Below are positions 54,554 through 63,656 of a DNA stretch of 64,000 nucleotides, one piece after another (the first letter of the stretch is position 1; every line of letters starts with the position of its first letter). A program made the translations under genes and the position numbers. This DNA comes from Profundibacter sp033851955. GTDB taxonomy: Bacteria > Pseudomonadota > Alphaproteobacteria > Rhodobacterales > Rhodobacteraceae. A model generated the notes under the pieces. That model saw only the letters and a list, made by a program, of their open reading frames with translations, was not told the DNA's origin and did not search any database. Location: positions 232,004 through 296,003 of the forward strand of contig JAWSVK010000010.1 in NCBI GenBank assembly GCA_033851955.1, in the 5' to 3' direction.

Positions 54554-54630
54554 TGGTAGCGGGAGAGGGACTTGAACCCCCGACACCAGGATTATGATTC
54601 CCGTGCTCTAACCAACTGAGCTACCCCGCC
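54554..54630 (-). tRNA. tRNA-Met(CAU), elongator type
   Basis: Minus-strand cloverleaf: acceptor GGCGGGG pairs with the CCCGC-containing 3' strand, D arm GCTCAGTTGGTTAGAGC, anticodon stem CGGGA/TCCTG around loop ATCATAA (anticodon CAT), T arm GGGGGTTCAAGTCCC, and an encoded CCA end. The anticodon could also belong to tRNA-Ile2, but the body fits elongator Met. Confidence 0.93.
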
Positions 54631-54710
54631 ACTAGGTTGCAGGATTTAGGCGAGCAAGGCGGGGGCGTCAAGAGGAAATCATCGCTTTGCCCCCGCCAAA
54701 CTTGCTTTCC

Positions 54711-56342
54711 TTACTGCACCCAGTCCAGCTCAAAGTCTTTTGGCCAGCTCAAGGCCGTGTTCAGGCGGACTTTTTGCATTTCACCGGCGGGAATCGTCAT
54801 CATCCATTCCGACAGGCCACGCACATCATCCACGTTGGTTTCAGAGGGGTTCGGACGGATTGTGGTGCTGACCACCAAATCCTCTTGTTGAGAGTAAGGC
54901 AGTGCATACAAGGTACGAATATCTTGTGGTTGGCCCGTCAGGTTCTCGACCGTAAATTCCACCGTGTCCTCACGGGTGTTGCTGGTGGTGATGATGCCGC
55001 TGTCGCCGGTTTCTTGGCGCAAGGCAGTATAGGTCAGGCGAATGCCCTCCATCGCACCGAACGGCAAATCAGCCTCGGCACCGGCTGGAATGAGCGCAAA
55101 CCCCTCGCGCCCAATGAACGCCCCATCGCGATAATAGGACGCCATGCCGGGCAGTAGCGGCTCATTCGTGTTGTTGGTTATGGCCGCCATCACAAAAGCT
55201 GTTTCGTCGCGGCGTGGAATGGCAAGCAGGCTGGTTTCCACGGGCAAGGTAAAGCTGTCCAACACCAGTTGCGCGATTTCGTTGTCATCCAGCGAGACCT
55301 TACGCGGGTAGACATAGCTCAGGCTCAACCCGTCGAATTGGGCTGCGGCGGCGATCGTGGGTTCCTCGACATAGACAACTTCGTCAGCCATGGATCGGGC
55401 TTTTGATATGCCCACACTGGTTGAAAACTTCTCGGCTTGGTGTGATTTGTAAATCGTCGCCAGATTACGCCCCGCACCACTGGGCGATGATTGCGAAAAC
55501 GGGTTGGCGGTGGACAGGACCAAATCAATGCCCGCCCACGCCTGCCCTGTGGCTTGCGCCACCACCAGCTTGCGCTCAACGCTCAAACTCGGGTCATCGC
55601 CATAGCTCAGCTTGAAATCGTAATCGACGCTCCAACGGGCTTCATCCACAATCCGCGCCACTTCAAAATGGGCGCGGACATCTGCGGCCACCTCGACCGA
55701 GATTGCCATCATGCCACCTTCTCCGCTGGGCGGTGACAGGCTGTCAAACTGACGCTCCGCCTCGGCAAGCGCTTCACTCAGATCGCTAAGGTCTTTGCTC
55801 AAATTGCGCGCCTGCTGTTCCAACTCCAACCGTCGTGCAATCCCGGCTTCGGCCTCATCGCGCACCATTTGCGCAAGAGCGCGCATCTGGGCTGGATCAG
55901 CACTGCTCATTTCGCCGCCGCTGATGGATTTCAAGAACCCCATTTGGGTGTCGAGCGCTTCCATTTGCAAAGCCACCGTGCGAATTTGTGTTTGCTGCAC
56001 CGTGACGGCATCTTCAGCAGCCTCAACGGCGGCCTTGGCCGTGGCCTGTTCTGCCGACAGCAACGCGTCTTGGTCATAACTCGCATCCGTCAGGTAATTT
56101 ACCGCCCCAATGCTCACCCCTTCGGTGACCTTGATCTGTGGCGCTATATAGCTGTGATCGTCCCGAATATAGGGCAACAAAACGCGGTGATTGCCCGCGG
56201 GCAAATCAAGGCTCGCGTTATACGTCAAGCTGGCCCCGCGAGGATAGACCGTGGCGGCGGTGACATTCAGCGGGACCGTCAGGTCAGCGGCCAGCACGGG
56301 CGTGGCAATCAGCAGTGAAATAGCAGGGAAAAGAATGCGCAT
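54711..56342 (-). CDS. Secreted DUF4140/DUF4139 (MuiA-like) protein
   Basis: 543 residues from ATG 56342, beginning with the signal peptide MRILFPAISLLIATPVLA; the frame extends to 56402 without need. An N-terminal DUF4140-like part (TAATVYPRGASLTYNASLDLPAG), a coiled coil (about 95-205) and a DUF4139 beta-rich part (WSVDYDFKLSYGDD, YVYPRKVSLDDNEIAQLVLDSFTLPVE, FTVENLTGQPQDIRTLYALPYS) are seen. Function unclear; one homologue name is mucoidy inhibitor A. Export and coiled coil suggest an envelope role. Confidence 0.85.
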   Translation of the reverse strand: MRILFPAISLLIATPVLAADLTVPLNVTAATVYPRGASLTYNASLDLPAGNHRVLLPYIRDDHSYIAPQIKVTEGVSIGAVNYLTDASYDQDALLSAEQATAKAAVEAAEDAVTVQQTQIRTVALQMEALDTQMGFLKSISGGEMSSADPAQMRALAQMVRDEAEAGIARRLELEQQARNLSKDLSDLSEALAEAERQFDSLSPPSGEGGMMAISVEVAADVRAHFEVARIVDEARWSVDYDFKLSYGDDPSLSVERKLVVAQATGQAWAGIDLVLSTANPFSQSSPSGAGRNLATIYKSHQAEKFSTSVGISKARSMADEVVYVEEPTIAAAAQFDGLSLSYVYPRKVSLDDNEIAQLVLDSFTLPVETSLLAIPRRDETAFVMAAITNNTNEPLLPGMASYYRDGAFIGREGFALIPAGAEADLPFGAMEGIRLTYTALRQETGDSGIITTSNTREDTVEFTVENLTGQPQDIRTLYALPYSQQEDLVVSTTIRPNPSETNVDDVRGLSEWMMTIPAGEMQKVRLNTALSWPKDFELDWVQ

Positions 56343-56415
56343 GGGAAAACACCAATAAGTTTCAATTGGCATCACCTTTGCCCCAGCCCGGTGCGGATGC
56401 AAGCGGCAGGCATAA

Positions 56416-56450
56416 AAAAACCGGCAATGCGCGGAGCACTGCCGGTTTTT
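56416..56450 (-). terminator. Rho-independent terminator after asd
   Basis: AAAAACCGGCA (56416-56426) pairs with TGCCGGTTTTT (56440-56450), giving a T tract on both strands. It lies 23 bp after the asd stop (minus strand) and before the DUF4139 gene. Confidence 0.88.
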
Positions 56451-56472
56451 AGATCAACGCCACGAGGCGGGC

Positions 56473-57495
56473 TTAGCGTTTGCTCAACACACGGTTCACG
56501 TAAACCTCGGCGATTTGCACCGCGTTCAAGGCAGCCCCTTTGCGCAGGTTATCCGACACGCACCACAGGTTAATACCGTTTTCAACCGTGCTGTCCTGAC
56601 GCACCCGAGATATAAACGTCGCAAAGTCGCCAACGCATTCAATCGGCGTCACATAGCCGCCATCCTCGCGTTTATCAATCACCATGATACCGGGGGCTTC
56701 GCGCAGGATGTCGCGGGCTTCGTCAACGTCTAGGAAATCCTCAAACTCAATGTTGATCGCCTCGGCGTGACCCACAAAAACCGGCACCCGAACACAGGTC
56801 GCTGTGACCTTGATTTTCGTGTCGACGATCTTTTTGGTTTCAGCGACCATTTTCCATTCTTCTTTGGTGGTGCCGTCTTCCATGAACACATCAATATGCG
56901 GGATCACGTTAAACGCGATCTGCTTGGTGAACTTGGTGTATTCTTTGTTGTCGACTGGATTGTAAATCGCTTTGGTTTGGTTCCACAGCTCGTCCATGCC
57001 TTCTTTGCCAGCGCCCGAAACGGACTGGTATGTCGACACCACAACACGTTTGATCGTTGCGCGATCATGCAGCGGTTTCAAGGCCACAACCATCTGCGCA
57101 GTTGAGCAGTTGGGGTTGGCGATGATCATTTTGTTTTTGTAACCCTCGATCGCGTCAGCGTTCACTTCGGGCACAATCAGCGGGATTTCAGGATCATAGC
57201 GATAGAGCGACGAGTTATCGATCACCAAGCAACCAGCTGCGGCGGCAATCGGCGCGTATTTCTTGGTGGCGTCAGAGCCAACGGCGAACAGAGCAATGTC
57301 CCAACCGGCGAAATCAAACGTGTCCAGATCCAACGTCTTAAGCGTTTTATCACCAAAGCTGACTTCCGTTCCCAATGAGCGGCGCGACGCAAGTGCTGCA
57401 ATCTTGTCCACTTCAAATTGGCGTTCTTCCAGAATGTTCAGAATTTCGCGGCCCACATTTCCAGTGGCCCCAACGACGGCGATATTATAGCCCAT
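56473..57495 (-). CDS. asd: Aspartate-semialdehyde dehydrogenase
   Basis: 340 residues. NADP-binding start VVGATGNVGREILNILEER, catalytic Cys130 in NPNCSTAQM, STYQSVSGAGKEGMDEL and RVPVFVGHAEAINIEF are family hallmarks. It reduces aspartyl phosphate to the semialdehyde for lysine/DAP, threonine and methionine synthesis. AGGAGACC precedes the ATG. Monocistronic with its own terminator. Confidence 0.97.
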   Translation of the reverse strand: MGYNIAVVGATGNVGREILNILEERQFEVDKIAALASRRSLGTEVSFGDKTLKTLDLDTFDFAGWDIALFAVGSDATKKYAPIAAAAGCLVIDNSSLYRYDPEIPLIVPEVNADAIEGYKNKMIIANPNCSTAQMVVALKPLHDRATIKRVVVSTYQSVSGAGKEGMDELWNQTKAIYNPVDNKEYTKFTKQIAFNVIPHIDVFMEDGTTKEEWKMVAETKKIVDTKIKVTATCVRVPVFVGHAEAINIEFEDFLDVDEARDILREAPGIMVIDKREDGGYVTPIECVGDFATFISRVRQDSTVENGINLWCVSDNLRKGAALNAVQIAEVYVNRVLSKR

Positions 57496-57835
57496 GACGG
57501 GTCTCCTTTTAGGGATTCATCTTTGTAACGTTGCGCTCATAACCCAAGCGGGCAACAGGGGGAAGAGCTAACGGCCGCTATTCTTGTTGACTTTGCCATT
57601 ACAACAGGTGATACGCCCCTATTCCTGAGTGGCCGCCGCGTGAGCAGCCCGCCCTAATCCGGCAGTCAGGACGCTTTTGGGGCGCGACAGCCTTTCACCT
57701 AGTTCCCATTCACGCGGGGTTCTGACGATCCTGCAAACGGATCGCAACCTCAGACGTTGGTCCATTCGGGCCACAACGCTGATTCATATCGGCGGGGCCA
57801 TCTGTGCACCGCTACATTTACGAAAGAGTCAAAAC
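57496..57835. promoter_or_regulatory. Divergent intergenic region between asd and the DEAD-box helicase gene
   Basis: 340 bp with no gene-like frame I can support. TTGACT at 57592-57597 with GATACG 17 bp on is a weak plus-strand promoter candidate and would give a leader of about 210 nt, the kind seen before cold-regulated helicase genes. No known RNA motif recognised. Confidence 0.3.
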
Positions 57836-59143
57836 TTGACCACATTTGCAGATCTCGGCCTATCGGCCAACCTTCTTAAAGCCATCGACGACGCTGGCTA
57901 CAAAACCCCATCCCCCATTCAAGCCGAGGCGATCCCCTTGGCGCTGGCGGGCCACGACATCATGGGCCTTGCCCAGACTGGTACTGGTAAAACGGCAGCC
58001 TTTGGCCTGCCGCTGATTGAAAACCTGATGAGCGACGGCTTTAAAGCTCCGCCGAAAAACACCAAGGCGCTGATCCTTGCGCCAACCCGCGAGCTGGTCA
58101 ATCAGATCGCCGAAAACCTGCGCCAATACGTGCGCCAGACCCACCTAAAGGTGAACCTTGTTGTGGGCGGCGTTTCGATCAATCGGCAGATCCAAAACCT
58201 GTCAAAAGGCACTGACATTCTGGTGGCAACACCGGGCCGCTTGATGGACCTTTTGGATCGACGCGCTATTTTTCTGGACGAGGCACGGTTCTTGGTTTTG
58301 GACGAAGCTGACCAAATGCTGGACATGGGCTTTATCCACGCGCTGCGTAAAATCGCACCATTGCTGGGCACCCCGCGCCAGACCATGCTGTTTTCGGCCA
58401 CTATGCCAAAACTAATGAACGAGCTTGCGGGCGCCTACCTGAAGGACCCCAAAAAGGTTCAGGTTTCGACCCCGGGCAAGGCCGCTGACAAGATCAAACA
58501 GTCGCTGTTTTATACCTCGCAGGTCAATAAGACTGAATTGCTGAAAGAGTATTTGAACAAGTCACCTGATGGATTGTCGCTGGTATTTTTGCGCACCAAA
58601 CACGGCGCTGAAAAATTGAAACGCACGCTGGAAACGGCGGGTTATAGTGCTGTTTCGATCCACGGCAATAAATCCCAAGGCCAGCGCGAACGTGCCATCA
58701 AAGCGTTCAAAACCGGCGAGGCCCGTGTGTTGGTGGCCACCGATGTTGCGGCCCGTGGTATCGACATTCCTGACGTCAGCCACGTTTACAACTATGATTT
58801 GCCCGAAGTTCCAGAGAACTATGTTCACCGGATTGGCCGCACCGCGCGGGCTGGTAAGGGCGGCGAGGCGATTGCCTTTGTTTCGGCAACCGAGATTGGT
58901 TATTTGAAGCAGATCGAAAAAGTGATGAAATCTGAAATTCCAGTAGCCGGCGGTGTGCGCCCAATGGAAGAGAAACCAGCGCCTCGCGGCGGCGGTGGTG
59001 GTCGTCGCGGTGGCGGTGGCGGTGGTCAACGTCGCAGCCAAGGTGGTGGCGGCGGTGGCAAGCCGAATGGTGGTGGAAATCCTGCTGGTAAATCCGCAGG
59101 TAAGCGCAAAGCGCGCCATCGCGGTCGCAAGCCTGCAGCTTAG
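57836..59143 (+). CDS. DEAD-box ATP-dependent RNA helicase
   Basis: 435 residues from TTG 57836 (MTTFADLGLSANLLKAI), which matches the usual start at the Q motif; the frame extends to 57677 with unrelated residues. Q motif GYKTPSPIQ, motif I AQTGTGKT, Ia PTRELVNQ, DEAD in LVLDEADQML, SAT in LFSATMP, and HRIGRTARAG are all intact. The tail is Gly/Arg-rich (RGGGGGRRGGGGGG) then basic, as in RhlE-type helicases in ribosome assembly and RNA decay. An untidy palindromic repeat follows. Confidence 0.95.
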   Translation: MTTFADLGLSANLLKAIDDAGYKTPSPIQAEAIPLALAGHDIMGLAQTGTGKTAAFGLPLIENLMSDGFKAPPKNTKALILAPTRELVNQIAENLRQYVRQTHLKVNLVVGGVSINRQIQNLSKGTDILVATPGRLMDLLDRRAIFLDEARFLVLDEADQMLDMGFIHALRKIAPLLGTPRQTMLFSATMPKLMNELAGAYLKDPKKVQVSTPGKAADKIKQSLFYTSQVNKTELLKEYLNKSPDGLSLVFLRTKHGAEKLKRTLETAGYSAVSIHGNKSQGQRERAIKAFKTGEARVLVATDVAARGIDIPDVSHVYNYDLPEVPENYVHRIGRTARAGKGGEAIAFVSATEIGYLKQIEKVMKSEIPVAGGVRPMEEKPAPRGGGGGRRGGGGGGQRRSQGGGGGGKPNGGGNPAGKSAGKRKARHRGRKPAA

Positions 59144-59169
59144 GCTTTAGCCATTTAACAGTTCATCGC

Positions 59170-59212
59170 GCCCTTGCGGGCGCTCTTCACAGCGAAGAAA
59201 GCCCGCAAGGGC
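59170..59212. repeat. Perfect 12-bp inverted repeat between convergent genes
   Basis: GCCCTTGCGGGC (59170-59181) and GCCCGCAAGGGC (59201-59212) form a GC-rich hairpin with a 19-nt loop. There is no T run, so it is not a standard terminator, though it may pause or protect the mRNA ends of the helicase and usp genes. Confidence 0.7.
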
Positions 59213-59228
59213 TTGATGAGCGGTTGAA

Positions 59229-60077
59229 CTATCTAAACAGTAAAATCGGCACGTGACAGCTCTGCACCATCGCCGTGGTGGTGGAACCAATGATCAGATT
59301 GCGGATCCGGGAGTGTCCGTAAGCGCCCATCACCAGCACATCAATTTCGTGCTTTGCTGCGGTCTCGCTGATCACCGTTTCAGGTTGCCCCTGTTTGATC
59401 TCGGTTTCCACATCATAGCCAACAGCCCGCAGGGTTGCCGCAGCCCCCTCAAGAGCGCGTTTGATTTCGGGTTTGTCGGCACCAATAGTCAGCAACCGGC
59501 ACTTCAATCCGGCAAAAACTTTGCTGTTTTCAATATGGGCCACAGCCTTCATCGAAGACGCACCGCCATCAAAAGCAATCATGAATCGCTCAACCGGCTT
59601 GAATGCACGTGAGGCCACCAAAACCGGACGTTTACAAGCCCGTACCACACGCTCCAGATTGCTGCCCAGATGCTGTTTGGCAAAGTCTGCCGCTTCGCCA
59701 CGTTTGCCGATGATCACCAGATCAACGTCACCCTCAATGGCCTGCAACTCTTCAACCAGATCGCCTTGACGCAGACGGGTCGTGACCTCGGTCACCCCAT
59801 CTTCACGCAAACGCTTCTCGGCGTCTTCCAAAATGGCACGTCCGCGTTTTTGAGCCAACCGCGCACTTTGGGCATCCAGATCAGCCAGCTCATCCATCAG
59901 CTTGCTGCGCGCGCCCAGACCGATATTGCCCGACAGGTCGGATTGCGCGGCCTCATTGCGACCCAGAATGTGGATCACCTCAACCGAAGAACCCTTGCGC
60001 GTGGCAACCCATGCAGCGTGATCGCAAACGCTCTGAGAATAGATCGAGCCATCTACCAATGCGATAATTTTTGACAT
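59229..60077 (-). CDS. Universal stress protein, two UspA domains
   Basis: 282 residues: domain 1 (about 1-145; IIALVDGSIYSQSVCDHAAWVATRKGSSVEVIHIL, DLVIIGKRGE) and domain 2 (about 155-282; RFMIAFDGGASSMKAVAHI, IDVLVMGAYGHSRIRNLIIGSTTTAM). The second has the ATP-binding G-x2-G-x9-G(S/T) pattern. It lies 2 nt after the SulP gene, so the two are co-transcribed. Confidence 0.93.
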   Translation of the reverse strand: MSKIIALVDGSIYSQSVCDHAAWVATRKGSSVEVIHILGRNEAAQSDLSGNIGLGARSKLMDELADLDAQSARLAQKRGRAILEDAEKRLREDGVTEVTTRLRQGDLVEELQAIEGDVDLVIIGKRGEAADFAKQHLGSNLERVVRACKRPVLVASRAFKPVERFMIAFDGGASSMKAVAHIENSKVFAGLKCRLLTIGADKPEIKRALEGAAATLRAVGYDVETEIKQGQPETVISETAAKHEIDVLVMGAYGHSRIRNLIIGSTTTAMVQSCHVPILLFR

Positions 60078-60079
60078 AA

Positions 60080-61555
60080 TCAGTGCCCCATCAATCGTTC
60101 AATTGCGTCAGGTTTATCATGGATCGCCAGCTTATCAACGATGGTTTCGCTGGCAGTGTTCATGCCCAACAGTTCCACTTCAGCCCCTTCGCGGCGGAAT
60201 TTGACCACGACCATGTCCAAGGCCTGAACCGATGAGATGTCCCAGATGTGGGCATGGGTGACGTCAATCACCACGCGCTCCAACACTTCATGGAAATCAA
60301 AGGCCGCAGTGAACTCAGGGGCGGAGGCAAAGAACAGCTGCCCTTCAATTGTGTAGGTCCGTTCACGGCCGTTTTTAGACAATTCTGATGACACGCGGAA
60401 GATTTGCGCAATCTTGCCCGCAAAGAATATGCCCGACAGCAAGACGCCCGTCAGTACACCGTAGGCCAAGTTGTGCGTCCACACCGTCACTACCACGGTT
60501 GCCAACATCACGATCGAGGACGAACGCGGGTGTTCTTGCAAATCACGGATAGATGACCAGCTGAACGTGCCGATTGAAACCATGATCATAATCGCCACCA
60601 GTGCAGGCATCGGGATTTGTTTGACCCAATCCCCAAGCACCACGATCAGGAACAACAGAAACACGCCTGCCGCAAATGTCGACAGGCGGCCGCGCCCACC
60701 GGATTTCACGTTGATCATCGATTGGCCGATCATCGCGCAACCTGCCATGCCACCGATGAAACCGGTGCAGGTGTTGGCAATGCCCTGGCCGACACATTCA
60801 CGGTTCTTATCGGACTCAGTGTCGGTTAGATCATCAACGATGGTGGCCGTCATCATGCTCTCAAGCAAACCAACAGCTGCCACACCTGCGGACACTGGAA
60901 AGATGATTTTTAGCGTTTCAAAATTCAGCGGGATATCTGGCAACAAGAAGATCGGCAGCGTATCAGGCAAGGCCCCCATGTCCTGCACCGCGCGCACGTC
61001 CAAACCAAAGTACATTGTCAGGCCCGTCAGCACGATGATGGTGACCAGCGGCGATGGGATCGCCGTGGTGATATAAGGAAACAGATAGATAATCGCCAAA
61101 CCACCCGCGACCATCACATAGGTCAGCGTGGTCACGCCAGTCAGCTCGGGCAATTGCGCCATAAAGATCAGGATCGCCAGCGCGTTCACAAACCCCGTAA
61201 TCACCGAGCGAGACACAAAGCGCATCGCATTGCCAAGTTTCAACAATCCGGCCCCGATTTGCAGCAGGCCCGCCAACACGGTTGCCGCCAACAGATACTC
61301 CAACCCATGCACCTTGACCAAGGTCACCATCAAAACCGCCGTCGCCGCAGTCGCAGCCGAGATCATCCCAGGCCGGCCACCAACAATCGCCGTGATCACC
61401 GCAATTGAGAAGGACGCGTATAGGCCCACCTTTGGATCCACACCCGCAATAATCGAGAACGCAATCGCCTCTGGGATCAGCGCGAGCGCCACCACAAGGC
61501 CCGCCAATAAATCAGCGCGGATGTTGCCCAGCCAGTCTTGGCGTAGGCTCGTCAT
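60080..61555 (-). CDS. SulP-family anion permease with STAS domain
   Basis: 491 residues from ATG 61555 (MTSLRQDWLGNIRADLLAG); the frame goes on to 61612. About 10-14 membrane segments, with GLVVALALIPEAIAFSIIAGVDPKVGLYASF and GFIGGMAGCAMIGQSMINVKSGGRGRLSTF, then a cytoplasmic STAS domain (about 395-491). Such proteins move sulfate or bicarbonate with sodium or protons. The downstream usp gene is co-transcribed. Substrate not determinable here. Confidence 0.93.
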   Translation of the reverse strand: MTSLRQDWLGNIRADLLAGLVVALALIPEAIAFSIIAGVDPKVGLYASFSIAVITAIVGGRPGMISAATAATAVLMVTLVKVHGLEYLLAATVLAGLLQIGAGLLKLGNAMRFVSRSVITGFVNALAILIFMAQLPELTGVTTLTYVMVAGGLAIIYLFPYITTAIPSPLVTIIVLTGLTMYFGLDVRAVQDMGALPDTLPIFLLPDIPLNFETLKIIFPVSAGVAAVGLLESMMTATIVDDLTDTESDKNRECVGQGIANTCTGFIGGMAGCAMIGQSMINVKSGGRGRLSTFAAGVFLLFLIVVLGDWVKQIPMPALVAIMIMVSIGTFSWSSIRDLQEHPRSSSIVMLATVVVTVWTHNLAYGVLTGVLLSGIFFAGKIAQIFRVSSELSKNGRERTYTIEGQLFFASAPEFTAAFDFHEVLERVVIDVTHAHIWDISSVQALDMVVVKFRREGAEVELLGMNTASETIVDKLAIHDKPDAIERLMGH

Positions 61556-61658
61556 AAGGTCAGTGTTCAATGGGTGTCTCCAGCGTCGGTGGCGTATTCG
61601 GTGGCGTATCAAGATAGATTGCAGGCTTTACCCGTCCCGCCACGTTCTGGCAAGCAGG

Positions 61659-62843
61659 TTAGTCAGTCCGGTCTTGGCTGAACAAATATATGATCGTGCC
61701 AACCAACAGAGCCACTCCAAAGAATCCGAACAGCGTTTGATAGGCTTGTGCGGCATCCGTAGCCCCCACCATCGCTGCGTTATGCACCCGCCCGCTCAGC
61801 GATTGCATGATACCTGCCCCACCGATGCCAAACAGGTTCATCAACGTCACGCCACGTCCCATCAAGTGGGCTGGAAACAGGCTGCGCGAGTGCGCAATCA
61901 ACATCGCAAAGCTAGAGCCAAAGAATCCGATTGCGGCCAGCAAGATGATTGACATCCACAGGCTTTGAGCGGGGTAAAGCAATAGCAAAAACACCGCCCC
62001 TGCCCCTGCCAAATTCCCCCAGAAAACCACCCATTTGCGGGTGCCAAAAATGCGGTCTAGTGGGCCATAAGCAAAGTTGCCGACCACCATCGCGATTCCC
62101 ATCACCAAGGCGGCGGTGCCTATTGCACCAGCGTCCGATCCGTAAACGTCGCTCAGGTACGGTCCAATCCACAACCCGCGGATGCCTGCCACCGCAGCAT
62201 AATTCACGAACATCATCGGAATGATCAACCAAAGCGCTGGCATTCTCAAAAGATCCAACACGGACCCTTTGCTGTCTTGCTCGCCCGCGGGAATTTCGGG
62301 GTCTTTAACAAACACGAACAACGCAACCGCGACCAATAGGGTCAGCGCACCCAACGCAAACAATGTCTCGCGCCAACCAAAGACCTGGCTGGCGCGAGAC
62401 AGCGGCAGGGAACTGGCGATGTTGCCAAATATCCCGAGCGCCAAGGTCGAGCTGGCAAGGGTTGCGAAAACCGCCACTGAAAAGCTGCGCGCAAAGATGT
62501 AATAGGACGCCATCAACACGGGCGAGCAACCAATCCCGATCATCGCCATTGCGATGTTGATATGCGTCGGCGTTTGCGCCATCGCGAACACCACAGCGCC
62601 CCCCGCACCGCCAAGGGCCAACAAAACCGATGCCGTGCGGCGTGGTCCGATTTTATCCAATGCCCAGCCCACGGGCAGCTGCATCAAGGCAAATGTCAAA
62701 AACCACAGGCCAGACGCCAGCGACAAATCATCTGGCTGCGCGCCGACATCCGTTTTCAGAACAGGCGTCAGGACGGCCAAAAAGGCGCGGTAAAACTGGC
62801 TCAGCATATAGGCCAGCACAAGAAAGAAAATTCCGAACCTCAC
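61659..62843 (-). CDS. MFS transporter
   Basis: 394 residues from GTG 62843, one base after the SDR stop; ATG 62864 would overlap that gene by 20 nt. Twelve membrane segments; the cytoplasmic loop DKIGPRRTASVLLALG between helices 2 and 3 is the MFS motif A. The N-terminal part YMLSQFYRAFLAVLTPVL is like transporters of sugars or organic acids. Third gene of dipeptidase-SDR-MFS. Substrate unknown. Confidence 0.9.
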   Translation of the reverse strand: MRFGIFFLVLAYMLSQFYRAFLAVLTPVLKTDVGAQPDDLSLASGLWFLTFALMQLPVGWALDKIGPRRTASVLLALGGAGGAVVFAMAQTPTHINIAMAMIGIGCSPVLMASYYIFARSFSVAVFATLASSTLALGIFGNIASSLPLSRASQVFGWRETLFALGALTLLVAVALFVFVKDPEIPAGEQDSKGSVLDLLRMPALWLIIPMMFVNYAAVAGIRGLWIGPYLSDVYGSDAGAIGTAALVMGIAMVVGNFAYGPLDRIFGTRKWVVFWGNLAGAGAVFLLLLYPAQSLWMSIILLAAIGFFGSSFAMLIAHSRSLFPAHLMGRGVTLMNLFGIGGAGIMQSLSGRVHNAAMVGATDAAQAYQTLFGFFGVALLVGTIIYLFSQDRTD

Positions 62844-62844
62844 G

Positions 62845-63609
62845 TCAGTCGTCGTTCGGAACACGCAAGGCTGGTAGCCCTACGCCGGTTGCGTCAAATC
62901 CGCCGTCTGCGGCCACAACCTGACCCGTAACAAAGCTTGCTTTCTCTGAACATAAAAACACAACCACCTGTGCAATTTCATCTTCGGTGCCATAACGATT
63001 CAACGGGATATTGTCGTAATAGGCCGCGCGAATTTCAGGCGAATGCACCGCCAACGCCAGTTTGGTCGCCACTGGCCCCGGAGCCACGCAATTTACGCGG
63101 ATATTTTGCTCGCCTAACTCTACGGCCTGCTGCTTGCTCAACTGGATCACCGCCGCCTTTGAGGTGCCATAGGCCACCCGTAATGTGCTGGCCCGCAACC
63201 CTGAAATAGAGGCAATGTTCACAATTGCGCCGCCGTGTTTGGACATCACAGGAATGGCGGCTTGTGAGCACAGGAACACGCCGTCCAGATTGGTTGCCAT
63301 CACGCTGCGCCAAGTGTCGAAATCAGTTTCACCGATTGGCTCGAACGCCGCGACGCCTGCGTTGTTCACCAGCGCATCCACGCGACCCATGTCCTTTTTG
63401 ACGCGGGCAATCATTGCGGTGACTTGATCCGGTTGCGACACATCGCAAATGATCGGCAGCACGTTCTTTAGACCATCGGCCACTTTCATCAATTCATCTG
63501 CGTCGCGGTCGATCATTGCGACTTGGCGACCTTCATCCAAAAACAGCCGTGTTGTGGCCAGCCCGATGCCGCGTGCGGCACCCGTTACGATTGCAGTTTT
63601 GCGTGACAC
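62845..63609 (-). CDS. Short-chain dehydrogenase/reductase
   Basis: 254 residues, classical SDR: TGAARGIG (9-16), NNAG (82-85), Ser134, Tyr147 and Lys151 (YGTSK). Asp in MIDRD after beta-2 suggests NAD preference. C-terminal VTGQVVAADGGFDATG closes the fold. Between a dipeptidase and an MFS gene, substrate unknown. Confidence 0.93.
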   Translation of the reverse strand: MSRKTAIVTGAARGIGLATTRLFLDEGRQVAMIDRDADELMKVADGLKNVLPIICDVSQPDQVTAMIARVKKDMGRVDALVNNAGVAAFEPIGETDFDTWRSVMATNLDGVFLCSQAAIPVMSKHGGAIVNIASISGLRASTLRVAYGTSKAAVIQLSKQQAVELGEQNIRVNCVAPGPVATKLALAVHSPEIRAAYYDNIPLNRYGTEDEIAQVVVFLCSEKASFVTGQVVAADGGFDATGVGLPALRVPNDD

Positions 63610-63656
63610 GTTATTTCCCCAGTTTATCGTTTGTGGTGATCATAAATCAGGTGGCT

